Part shown: piece after piece, positions 15,846 to 22,950 of the stretch | How positions within the stretch are numbered: the stretch's first letter is position 1 | How the letters are laid out: every line of letters starts with the position of its first letter | IMG/VR virus record: IMGVR_UViG_3300006076_000292 | Location: 1 to 40,870 of that record | Strand: one strand, 5' to 3' | DNA length: 40,870 nt | Source: a virus | Position numbers and translations under genes: made by a program | The notes under the pieces: generated by a model | The model's input: the letters and a program-made list of their open reading frames with translations, nothing else | Database searches by the model: none | What the model was told of the DNA's origin: nothing

Positions 15846-16589
15846 ATGAAAAATTTAGGAATTGTATCTGTTAGTGGTGGAATAGATTCAGCAACTGTTG
15901 CTTGTGAGGTTTTAGAAAAAGGTTATGATTTAGTAATCGTTAATTTCGAATATAATCAAAAGCATAAAGTTGAACTTGTAGCATTTGATAGAATTCATAA
16001 GTGGCTTGAAGAAAAGTATAATACAAAGATACCTGTACATAAAATAAATTTAGTTCCTCTATTAAATAGTTTCATAGGAATATGGGAAGATTTACGAGAT
16101 TCTAAAGAAATAACAAATTATACAGATCATCAATATTATACACCATCAAGAAATTTATTGTTTTCTGTTATTAGTTCTGTTATTGGCGAGATTATAGGTT
16201 TCTCTAAGCAATATGACAAGATCTATGTTGGTCTTGGTATTCATACACATTCAAAAGAAGCCTATGGAGAACATAAAGACTATTGGGATATAACACCAGC
16301 ATTTTATGAAGCTCTTAATAATGTATTCAAACTTAATGATGTAAAAGATGTAAGATTATTTGCACCATTCGTTGATAAAACAAAAGGTGAATTAATTAAA
16401 AGAGCATTAGAATTACAAATTCCATATCATAAAACTTGGACATGTTATAATCCAAATACAATTGAATCAAATGATAAAGTTATTTACACACCTTGTAATG
16501 AGTGTGAAGCTTGTAAGGAGAGAGAACTTGCAGGAAAAAATATAGGTGTTGCTGATATTAATGATTATGAAGTTGTGATAGAAAAATAA
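15846..16589 (+). CDS. queC: 7-cyano-7-deazaguanine (preQ0) synthase QueC
   Basis: QueC uses ATP and ammonia to turn 7-carboxy-7-deazaguanine into preQ0 through an amide intermediate. The protein has the full PP-loop SGGIDS (10-15), YTPSRN (98-103), the HTHSKEAYGEHKDYWD segment (133-148) that follows QueC's substrate region, and the zinc cysteines C200, C217, C220 and C223 with TWTC before and ECEACKERE after. Its 247 aa is near the usual 220-240. All key residues are intact, unlike the PP-loop of the fusion two genes upstream. It has its own promoter-like box. It faces the minus-strand gene at 16611-16862 across a terminator. Confidence 0.95.
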   Translation: MKNLGIVSVSGGIDSATVACEVLEKGYDLVIVNFEYNQKHKVELVAFDRIHKWLEEKYNTKIPVHKINLVPLLNSFIGIWEDLRDSKEITNYTDHQYYTPSRNLLFSVISSVIGEIIGFSKQYDKIYVGLGIHTHSKEAYGEHKDYWDITPAFYEALNNVFKLNDVKDVRLFAPFVDKTKGELIKRALELQIPYHKTWTCYNPNTIESNDKVIYTPCNECEACKERELAGKNIGVADINDYEVVIEK

Positions 16590-16594
16590 AAAAA

Positions 16595-16627
16595 ATAAAC
16601 CAGAAGAGAATTACTCTCCTGGTTTAT
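16595..16627 (-). terminator. Terminator of the minus-strand exported-protein gene
   Basis: The outer stem AAACCAG/CTGGTTT with flanking A-T pairs, one mismatch, and the inner stem AGAG/CTCT form one hairpin. On the minus strand it is followed by TTTATTTTTTTTATTTTT, so it works mainly for the minus-strand gene. It also sits at the end of queC. Confidence 0.75.
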
Positions 16628-16862
16628 ACACATCACAATTTCTGGCACTCCACTGGTGCCCATTAATCGTACCGTAGTACACAACACCAGTGGAAGTTTC
16701 AATAATCCCATCAGGGATTACATCTTTTGTGCCAGATCTAAAATGACACTCAAGATGCAATTCACCTGATTGGAATTTAGCCATATATTTGTGAGTATTA
16801 TATTGGCTAATTCCAAAGATTATTGCCAGAATTGTGAATAAAAGTATCATCACTTTTTTCAT
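16611..16862 (-). CDS. Small exported or membrane-anchored protein, 83 aa
   Basis: Residues 1-19 (Lys-Lys then a hydrophobic run, VMILLFTILAIIFGI) form a signal anchor or signal peptide. About 60 polar residues follow with two cysteines, C39 and C76, that could form a disulfide outside the cytoplasm. There is no lipobox. The gene is on the minus strand inside a + strand region, has AAGGAG before its ATG and its own terminator. It is clearly richer in G+C than its neighbours, including a GC-rich inverted repeat (CCACTGGTG/CACCAGTGG, 16650-16693). This is the pattern of a recently gained single-gene cassette. Such genes often alter the host envelope or block superinfection, but no family is recognised. 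Confidence 0.7.
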   Translation of the reverse strand: MKKVMILLFTILAIIFGISQYNTHKYMAKFQSGELHLECHFRSGTKDVIPDGIIETSTGVVYYGTINGHQWSARNCDVYKPGE

Positions 16863-16888
16863 TCACAACTCCTTATTTGAATTTAAAT

Positions 16889-16908
16889 GATTTATATCTA
16901 AATAAATC
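16889..16908. promoter_or_regulatory. Palindromic AT box between divergent genes
   Basis: GATTTAT and ATAAATC flank six bases. Read on the minus strand it holds TATAAATC, near the TATAAATA box. On the + strand it holds TCTAAATAAAT. It lies 26 bases before the minus-strand gene and 55 before the beta C-terminal gene and may serve both directions. Confidence 0.4.
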
Positions 16909-16963
16909 GTTTAATTTAATTAAGAAAGTAACACAATATTGAAACAAATAAAAGGAGACTAAA

Positions 16964-18661
16964 ATGATTTCACCAGTATTATCAATTATGCCACTTATCC
17001 AAAGCACAGATGGAAATAGGATTGCAATGAGTAAATCTCATCATATTCAAAGTCAAATGTTATCACAAGATGGAGTTAATATTTCATCAGAGATTCCTCT
17101 TATTAGAACACAGTTTAGTGATATATTCAGTAAATCATCAAAGTTCTTTATTAAGAGAGCATCTAATGATGGAGTTGTTAAAATGATAGATAACTTAATT
17201 ATTGTTGAATATGTTAGTGGTGAAATGGACATCATTGAAAAACAACCATTTTATAACATTGTAGTTAATAATAATCAAGAGGTTAAGAAAAATCAAATTA
17301 TTATGATTCATAAATCATATTCTCCTGATTTAATTATCAGATATGGTGTTCATATGAATGCTATGTTTGGAAGACTTAAAAATACATTTGAAGATGCTAT
17401 TGTAGTTAGTGAATCAGGTGCGAAGAAACTTACATCTTATATGATTGAAGTAATGGATATTCCTATCAATAAAAAAGTATTTGATGTTAATTATGCCAAA
17501 ATAGAAGAAGGAGTTCTTTCTGAAGGTGATTGGTTAGTTAAAGAATATAAGAAACCAATTACATTATTGAGTTCACCATCTTATGTTCATTATGCTAAAC
17601 ACGATATGGAAATTATTAGTATCATTACACAAGTATTTGATCCTAAAATTAAAATATCAAAAAATACAACTGATTTTATGAATAGACATTCTGTTGATAC
17701 AGAAATGGAAAATGTTCAGAAAGTAGTTGATCCTAAAAATGTAACAAGAGTTAAAAAATCAATTATGGTAAATGATAATGATTCAGTTGCAGTAATGAGA
17801 ATAACTTATAAAAGATTAATTCCATTAGAACCAGGTGATAAACTTGTTAATAGATATGGTAATAAAGGTGTAGTTAGTAAAATAATTTCTGATGAAGAAA
17901 TGAAAAAAGAATTTCCTTATCAAGATGAATTACCAAGCTATAATCCTGAAATTGTATTTAATGCATTAGGTGTTCATACAAGAATGAATCCTTCTCAATT
18001 AGGAGAATTACAATTGAATTATATTTTGAAATATATAATTCCTCAATACATTAGAACACTTAAACTTAGAAGAAAATCAAACTATGAAATTCTAGAGTTT
18101 GTTACAAAAAATATTCATTTTAGATTATCAGAAAATTATGGTTTGAAAATATTAGATACAATTAAGAAATTATCAGATCAACAATTAGATATCATAATAC
18201 AAGATATTCTTGTTAATGGATTACAAATTGAATTACCTGTGTTTGGTGAACAATATCTACTAAAGATTTATGACATTATTAAAACATTAGCACCTAAATA
18301 CTTTGATCAAATAGATACATTTGGATTTGGTGTATTCTATGTTATGAAACTAGAACATATGGTAGAAAAGAAAGTTAATGCTGTTTCTACTTCTAAATAT
18401 AGTGCTAAGTTTCAACCAATTGATGGTCAAAGAGTAGGGGAAATGGAAACTTGGAATCTTATTTCATATGACGCACCAAATACATTATATTCAATGCAGA
18501 AAATAAAATCTGATGAACCTCATAGTAAAGCTATTGCTTATGAGAAAATAGTTAATCACGGAACAGCACATATGATAGATATTGATGATTCAGATGCAAC
18601 AGCTAAAAGATTAGTTGAATCATTGCTTAAAATTGTAGATATCGATATTTCAAAAGTATAA
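16964..18661 (+). CDS. Phage RNA polymerase beta subunit, C-terminal part
   Basis: The C-terminal piece of split beta, 565 aa. It begins within the block matching E. coli near residue 650: SIMPLIQSTDGNRIAMSKSH (7-26) corresponds to SLIPFLEHDDANRALMG. Next come DAIVVSESG (144-152), the catalytic-lysine segment GDKLVNRYGNKGVV (291-304, with K293 and K301), NALGVHTRMNPSQLGE (333-348), and the clamp-contacting GFGVFYVMKLEHMVEKKV (454-471) and GQRVGEMETWNL (488-499). All active-site parts are present. About 60 residues of the bacterial chain between the two phage pieces have no counterpart here. AAAGGAG precedes the ATG. The C-terminal tail is longer than the beta' anchor requires. Confidence 0.95.
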   Translation: MISPVLSIMPLIQSTDGNRIAMSKSHHIQSQMLSQDGVNISSEIPLIRTQFSDIFSKSSKFFIKRASNDGVVKMIDNLIIVEYVSGEMDIIEKQPFYNIVVNNNQEVKKNQIIMIHKSYSPDLIIRYGVHMNAMFGRLKNTFEDAIVVSESGAKKLTSYMIEVMDIPINKKVFDVNYAKIEEGVLSEGDWLVKEYKKPITLLSSPSYVHYAKHDMEIISIITQVFDPKIKISKNTTDFMNRHSVDTEMENVQKVVDPKNVTRVKKSIMVNDNDSVAVMRITYKRLIPLEPGDKLVNRYGNKGVVSKIISDEEMKKEFPYQDELPSYNPEIVFNALGVHTRMNPSQLGELQLNYILKYIIPQYIRTLKLRRKSNYEILEFVTKNIHFRLSENYGLKILDTIKKLSDQQLDIIIQDILVNGLQIELPVFGEQYLLKIYDIIKTLAPKYFDQIDTFGFGVFYVMKLEHMVEKKVNAVSTSKYSAKFQPIDGQRVGEMETWNLISYDAPNTLYSMQKIKSDEPHSKAIAYEKIVNHGTAHMIDIDDSDATAKRLVESLLKIVDIDISKV

Positions 18662-18665
18662 TAAT

Positions 18666-18722
18666 ACTATATAAATAATTGTGAAATTTATTCAAAATAA
18701 ACTAATTCATTCACAATTATTT
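18666..18722 (+). promoter_or_regulatory. TATAAATA box overlapping a long hairpin
   Basis: ACTATATAAATAAT (18666-18679) has an exact TATAAATA. AAATAATTGTGAA (18673-18685) is perfectly complementary over 13 bases to TTCACAATTATTT (18710-18722). The box and the stem overlap, and the stem ends 24 bases before the start codon at 18747. Confidence 0.6.
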
Positions 18723-18746
18723 TTATTTTCATTAAAAGGAGAATTA

Positions 18747-19550
18747 ATGGGAGCTAAAGTTAGAATTACATATAATGATGTAGATGAATTTGCACAAATT
18801 ATTGCTAATGATTTGAAGAAATTAGATAATTATGATTTAATGGCATTTTATAGAGGTGGGTTACCATTAGGTGTTAAAATTTCAAATGTTTTAGATAAAA
18901 ACTTAACAGGTATTTTATTACAAACAAGAGATCAAATTAGAAAACCTCTATGTTTATTTACTCATAAAATAGAATCAAAAACATTAGTTGTAGTAGAAGA
19001 CATTATTGATAGCGGTAAAACTATTGTAAAATTTCTTACAGAACTTAAGAAAAATTATGATATTGATAAAGTATATATTTATACGTTAGTTGAAAATACT
19101 GATACTACAAAAAATATGGATGTATTAAATCTTAATTTTGATGTTGAAGTTAAATCATTGATTAAATATTTTCCTGATACATGGTATGTATTTCCTTGGG
19201 AAATTATTAATGCTAACCAAGCAGAACCAGTATCTGATCTTGTTAGATCAATGGAAGAAACATTCTCAAATTGCTTACATATTGCAGCAAAGAAAAATTC
19301 AGATTATAACGCAGGTACTAACCCATTGGATAATTTTATGAATGTTGAGAAACTTAATATTGCTACAGCAGAACAAGGAATATTAGTTAGATTATCTGAT
19401 AAACTTAGTAGATTAATTTCTTTATCTAAACCTGATAAAGTTCAACAAGTAAAAGATGAAAGTATTATGGATACTATTGATGATGCAATCAATTATATGG
19501 CATTACTAAAAGAAGTTATTAAATACAAAAAAGGTCAAACTAATGAATAA
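18747..19550 (+). CDS. Phosphoribosyltransferase fused to a DUF1599-like domain
   Basis: A 267-aa fusion. Residues 1-155 are a type I PRTase: YRGGLPLG (35-42), the PRPP loop VVVEDIIDSGKT (81-92) and a late VFPWEI (148-153), as in xanthine/hypoxanthine-type enzymes that add ribose-5-phosphate to a base. Residues 165-262 match DUF1599: KKNSDY (182-187), LVRLSDKLSRL (213-223) and DESIMDTIDDAINYMALL (237-254), an all-helical, MazG-like layout with acidic metal-binding positions. To my knowledge DUF1599 is also listed as a nucleotide-modification-associated domain. The start at 18747 follows AAAAGGAG. A GTG at 18681 in frame is rejected. Likely role (inference): making or policing nucleotides of a modified purine, given the 7-deazaguanine genes. 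Confidence 0.82.
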   Translation: MGAKVRITYNDVDEFAQIIANDLKKLDNYDLMAFYRGGLPLGVKISNVLDKNLTGILLQTRDQIRKPLCLFTHKIESKTLVVVEDIIDSGKTIVKFLTELKKNYDIDKVYIYTLVENTDTTKNMDVLNLNFDVEVKSLIKYFPDTWYVFPWEIINANQAEPVSDLVRSMEETFSNCLHIAAKKNSDYNAGTNPLDNFMNVEKLNIATAEQGILVRLSDKLSRLISLSKPDKVQQVKDESIMDTIDDAINYMALLKEVIKYKKGQTNE

Positions 19551-19770
19551 TACACAAGATAGAATCAATGAATATAAAAGAAAGCTAGAAACTTTACAAA
19601 AAGAAAAACAACAAACAGAAGTAGAATTACAAGTATTAGAAAAAGAACTTGCACAAGCAAAAGATAAATTAAAAGAATTAGGTGTTAATATCGATGAATC
19701 AGACCCACAAGAGCTTGTTGCTAAGATTAATAAATCAATAGATGATTTAGAATCAAAAATAAACGATTAA
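19543..19770 (+). CDS. Small coiled-coil protein, 75 aa
   Basis: The first 50 residues are a continuous heptad-like helix rich in Lys, Glu, Gln and Leu (RKLETLQKEKQQTEVELQVL and on). A short second helix follows. It overlaps the previous gene by eight bases, so translation is coupled to the PRTase-DUF1599 fusion. It is probably an oligomeric partner or scaffold. No enzyme motif is seen. Confidence 0.7.
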   Translation: MNNTQDRINEYKRKLETLQKEKQQTEVELQVLEKELAQAKDKLKELGVNIDESDPQELVAKINKSIDDLESKIND

Positions 19771-19780
19771 TAATTTTAAG

Positions 19781-19818
19781 AATAAGGGATACATAGTTAT
19801 CTCTTATTTTTTATTTTT
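19781..19818 (+). terminator. Rho-independent terminator
   Basis: AATAAGGGATA (19781-19791) pairs with TATCTCTTATT (19798-19808) over 11 bases with one G-U, followed by TTTTATTTTT. It closes the PRTase/coiled-coil unit. Confidence 0.87.
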
Positions 19819-19841
19819 AACAAATACTAAAAGGATAAATT

Positions 19842-20441
19842 ATGAATAAACCAGGATTTGTTTCAGGTGATGGTTGTATCATTCTTATAAATAAAGTTGG
19901 AGATTTTATAGGTAGACTTGATGTACCTGAATATTTCAAACAATATTTACTTGCTATAAAAGATGTGAAGTTTATTGATTTCAAATATTCTAAAGAAGAA
20001 ATATTTCTTACTTTTAGATCACCTATTAATACACATAATATACATTTTATTAATAATGAAAATGTTGATTGTGAATTAACTGATAAGTCAATAAAATTAA
20101 GTTTAAAATCAAGTAAAAAAGAAAGTGTTGTAACTCCAGAAGTTAGCAAACCTGAACCTACAACTAACGAACCAGAAGTTGAAGATGATGATAAAGAACC
20201 TGAGCCTACTAAAGAAATTGGAGAAGTTGAAGATGATAATGTTATTGAACTTAATTTAACTCAAAAATTAAGAAATGTTGCTCCTGGAGTATACAAAGTT
20301 AATTTTAATGAAGATAAATTCCAATGGGCAATGGCATATACTAAAGATAATAAAAGAGTATCAATTAAAGAACCTGGTAAAGTATGGGATTTTAAAGCTG
20401 GTATTAAAACAATAACACCTATAAGTAACAAGAAAAAATAA
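19842..20441 (+). CDS. Hypothetical protein with acidic linker, 199 aa
   Basis: Two small folded parts are joined by an acidic, Pro/Glu/Asp-rich linker. The N-terminal domain (1-90) starts MNKPGFVSGDGCIILI and is beta-rich. The linker covers about 95-140 (repeats of PEPT, EVEDDD). The C-terminal domain (about 145-199) includes APGVYKVNF and FQWAMAYTKDNKR. No family is recognised. Its place next to a flap endonuclease and Mre11/Rad50 genes, and the acidic linker, would suit an accessory factor of replication or recombination, but this is only context. AAAAGGA precedes the start. Confidence 0.65.
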   Translation: MNKPGFVSGDGCIILINKVGDFIGRLDVPEYFKQYLLAIKDVKFIDFKYSKEEIFLTFRSPINTHNIHFINNENVDCELTDKSIKLSLKSSKKESVVTPEVSKPEPTTNEPEVEDDDKEPEPTKEIGEVEDDNVIELNLTQKLRNVAPGVYKVNFNEDKFQWAMAYTKDNKRVSIKEPGKVWDFKAGIKTITPISNKKK

Positions 20442-20462
20442 TCTTGTTGCTTATTATTTTTT
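20421..20462 (+). terminator. Terminator overlapping the end of the 199-aa gene
   Basis: ATAAGTAACAAG and CTTGTTGCTTAT pair over 12 bases with one G-U around a 10-base loop. TATTTTTTT follows. The stem lies partly in the coding end. Confidence 0.82.
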
Positions 20463-20475
20463 TAAAGGATAATAA

Positions 20476-21804
20476 GTGATTAAATTTACAATGACACCAC
20501 ATAAGTATGCTCTAGATGAAATTACTCAAAGAGCAGAATCATTAAATAAAGAAAAAGTTAGATTATTTATTGATTTAAGAAATTCAATTCCAGTATTTTT
20601 TGATGAGAATGCAACTAAAATTCTATTAAAAGATCCTAAACTATCAATATTACAATTTGTAGAATCAGTAATTAGTTTTATGGATTATATTACTCACGTT
20701 ATTAATTCAGAAGTAGAATTTGTATTTTTCTATGAAAAAGGAAGATCAGAATATCATAAAGCATTGAATAAAGAATACAAAGCACATAGAGGTGGATCAT
20801 ATTTGATATTATCTCCTGATGAAGTAGAACAAGCTAAAGATTTAAATATTAAATGCTTTGATGCATTGTATTCTATGTTTAGTGAATTTACAGGAGTTAG
20901 TGTTTATAAATTAAATTATTTTGAAGCAGACTTTATACCACATTATATTATAAACAATGTTGATAAAGATAATGATAACATTACTAAATATCTTAATGTT
21001 ATTTTATCAAATGATAAAGATATGTTCCAAAGTATTGCTAAAGATGGTTCTACAATATGCCTTAAAAAGGAATATAGAAAGAAACAAACTACAATTGTAG
21101 ATTTTGATAATATGTATATAGAACTTATTAAAGATAAAGAAGCTACTATTGATAGTGATAAAAATTTTATTGCTGATATCTTATCTGCATCAGGTGATGA
21201 AGCTGATGGTGTTAAAGGTATAAAAGGTGTTGGTTATAAAACAGCATTTAAAATATTTAAAGAACTTAATTTAAGAATAACAGAAATCTTTGAGAAATAT
21301 GAAACAGTAGAAGCATTATTTGAAGAACATAATGAATTACCTACTAGAACTAAAACAGCAATTAAGAAATTATATGATAATACTGATCAATTAGATATAA
21401 ATTTAAAACAAGTTGATTATGATATTATTAAAGAGAATATTCCATTTAAAACGAGAAAAGGTATTCTTGAAGTTTATGAGAATTCACATAAAGATACGAT
21501 TGGTAATATTGAATCAATAGTAGATGATATGCTATTATTTGAATCTGATTATTCAGGTGTATTAACATATTTATTTAGAAACAAAACTAACTTTTCTGAA
21601 CTTATCGATTTATACGAAAGTAAGAAAGGTAATAAATCTAGTGTTTTTGATAATAGAAGTTCAAATTATAATAATAATTTTGCTACATCTAACGCAACTG
21701 ATTCTGTATTATTTGGTCAATCAAATATTAAATCAAATGGCACAACTGATTCTGTATTGTTTAGTCAATCAAATATTGATCCAAATTTAGCAGCACTTCT
21801 ATAA
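20476..21804 (+). CDS. 5'-3' exonuclease / flap endonuclease (FEN, PIN fold)
   Basis: A structure-specific nuclease that removes RNA primers and 5' flaps at the phage fork, like T4 RNase H or T5 D15. It shows the acidic LFIDLRN start (30-36, D33), NKEYKAHR (YKxxR arch motif), FEADFIPHYI (E-A-D), ILSNDKDMFQ and the helix-hairpin-helix SGDEADGVKGIKGVGYKTA. The 442-aa chain is longer than typical phage FENs (about 300). The tail carries two copies of TDSVLF(G/S)QSNI, residues 408-418 and 424-434, in a low-complexity Asn/Ser stretch that may dock partners. The start is GTG at 20476 with AAAGG at 20464-20468. An ATG 15 bases later is the alternative. Confidence 0.88.
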   Translation: MIKFTMTPHKYALDEITQRAESLNKEKVRLFIDLRNSIPVFFDENATKILLKDPKLSILQFVESVISFMDYITHVINSEVEFVFFYEKGRSEYHKALNKEYKAHRGGSYLILSPDEVEQAKDLNIKCFDALYSMFSEFTGVSVYKLNYFEADFIPHYIINNVDKDNDNITKYLNVILSNDKDMFQSIAKDGSTICLKKEYRKKQTTIVDFDNMYIELIKDKEATIDSDKNFIADILSASGDEADGVKGIKGVGYKTAFKIFKELNLRITEIFEKYETVEALFEEHNELPTRTKTAIKKLYDNTDQLDINLKQVDYDIIKENIPFKTRKGILEVYENSHKDTIGNIESIVDDMLLFESDYSGVLTYLFRNKTNFSELIDLYESKKGNKSSVFDNRSSNYNNNFATSNATDSVLFGQSNIKSNGTTDSVLFSQSNIDPNLAALL

Positions 21805-21820
21805 GGAGTGCTGTTTTTAG
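21790..21820 (+). terminator. Terminator after flap endonuclease
   Basis: CAGCACTT and GAGTGCTG pair over eight bases (one G-U) across the stop codon, followed by TTTTTAGTTTTT. Confidence 0.8.
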
Positions 21821-21824
21821 TTTT

Positions 21825-21837
21825 TCACATAAATAAT
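21825..21837 (+). promoter_or_regulatory. TCACATAAATAAT promoter-like box before Mre11 gene
   Basis: An exact copy of the 13-mer stands directly after a terminator and 27 bases before the Mre11-like start codon. Unlike most other copies it has no clear hairpin downstream. Confidence 0.65.
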
Positions 21838-21863
21838 AATGTATCAAATAAAAGGAGTTACAA

Positions 21864-22925
21864 ATGAAATTTGCAGTTATTAAAGATCCACATTTTAGAT
21901 TTGGATTTACTAATAGTATCAGAAGAAACTATGATGGTGATTTAGTTAATAAAATTAATCAATTGATTCAAATATTGAAAGATAATAATGTTGAGTATTT
22001 ATTAATACCTGGAGATATCTTCGATGAGAGTTATGGTAACAAGTGGAGATTCCAAGCTTATCAAATGAATAAAGAAATACTAAAAGAAATCAGTAATGCA
22101 GGAATTAAGATTTTATCAATACCAGGAAATCATGATTATTTTGATGGTTATGAAGATTCATCAAGAAAAACTATCGTTGGTGATAAAGAAGCATCGAAAT
22201 ATACAAAGCCTATTACTATAACACAATACACAGTGTATGGTAAAATAACAAGTGATGATGATAATATTATTGAAGATGTTGCTTTTAAAACAGGTGATAA
22301 AGTTAATAATTATCAAATAATTGAAAGAACGTTAATTACTGGTGTTCGTTATAGATCAGATCTTAGTATAGTTACAGAAGAATTAAATGAAATCCATAAA
22401 CTTATTAATGAGTTAAAAAATAATAATTCAATCGATGAAGCAGTAGTTATGTTACATCAGAATGTCACACCTGGTGAAGTAAAACATATTACAGAATTTA
22501 CATATGATCAATTAGCAAATGATTATCCTAATGTTGATTATTTCTTATTAGGGCACTATCATGTAGGATATGAACCTACTAAAGTTAATAATACTTGGTT
22601 TATTAATCCTTATAATTTCACAAGAGTGAATCGTAATTATGAAGTAAGATTAAATGAACATACACCAGAAGTTGTAATAGTATCTGATAAAGATAATGTT
22701 GAGAATATTAAATTAAAAGTTAAATCATTTGATGAAGCATTTATTCCTGAATATATCAGTTTCATGAAAATTACAAATGAAGAATTAAAGAAAGATTCAC
22801 TTGATTTATCACTAGATGAAAATTTAATGAAAGACGATGAAATTATAGCAAAAGTTGCACAAGAGCATAAGTTTGATACAAAGGTAATTGATTATGTTAT
22901 TAATAAGATGAATTCGGTTAAATAA
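21864..22925 (+). CDS. Mre11/SbcD/T4 gp47-type nuclease
   Basis: A metallophosphoesterase nuclease that works with a Rad50-type ATPase in end processing and recombination-dependent replication. Metal-site residues are D8 and H10 (KDPHF), D51 (PGDIFDE), N89/H90 (GNHD), H198 (LHQN) and H231/H233 (GHYH), which is the complete Mre11 set. Its length of 353 aa is close to T4 gp47 (339). Residues about 110-160 form a beta-rich insert between the GNHD and the next conserved block. AAAAGGAG precedes the start. The Rad50-like gene lies one gene downstream, separated by an unknown 414-aa gene. Confidence 0.92.
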   Translation: MKFAVIKDPHFRFGFTNSIRRNYDGDLVNKINQLIQILKDNNVEYLLIPGDIFDESYGNKWRFQAYQMNKEILKEISNAGIKILSIPGNHDYFDGYEDSSRKTIVGDKEASKYTKPITITQYTVYGKITSDDDNIIEDVAFKTGDKVNNYQIIERTLITGVRYRSDLSIVTEELNEIHKLINELKNNNSIDEAVVMLHQNVTPGEVKHITEFTYDQLANDYPNVDYFLLGHYHVGYEPTKVNNTWFINPYNFTRVNRNYEVRLNEHTPEVVIVSDKDNVENIKLKVKSFDEAFIPEYISFMKITNEELKKDSLDLSLDENLMKDDEIIAKVAQEHKFDTKVIDYVINKMNSVK

Positions 22926-22929
22926 ATGA

Positions 22930-22944
22930 AACATTTCATAAAGG
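22930..22944 (+). promoter_or_regulatory. AACATTTCATAAAGG leader motif
   Basis: A fifteen-base match to the leaders of the topoisomerase gene (minus strand) and the gene at 36573. It ends in the AAAGG ribosome site, six bases before the GTG start at 22951. Confidence 0.5.
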
Positions 22945-22950
22945 ATTATT

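Noticed and set aside
12675-16963. Intron or intein splitting the beta gene
   Set aside because: The gap holds several complete, unrelated genes on both strands. No homing endonuclease, splice motif or intein block is seen, and about 60 residues of beta are absent rather than conserved at exact borders.
18681-18746. GTG start for the PRTase-DUF1599 gene
   Set aside because: It lies in the stem of a long hairpin and has no ribosome site. The ATG at 18747 follows AAAAGGAG.
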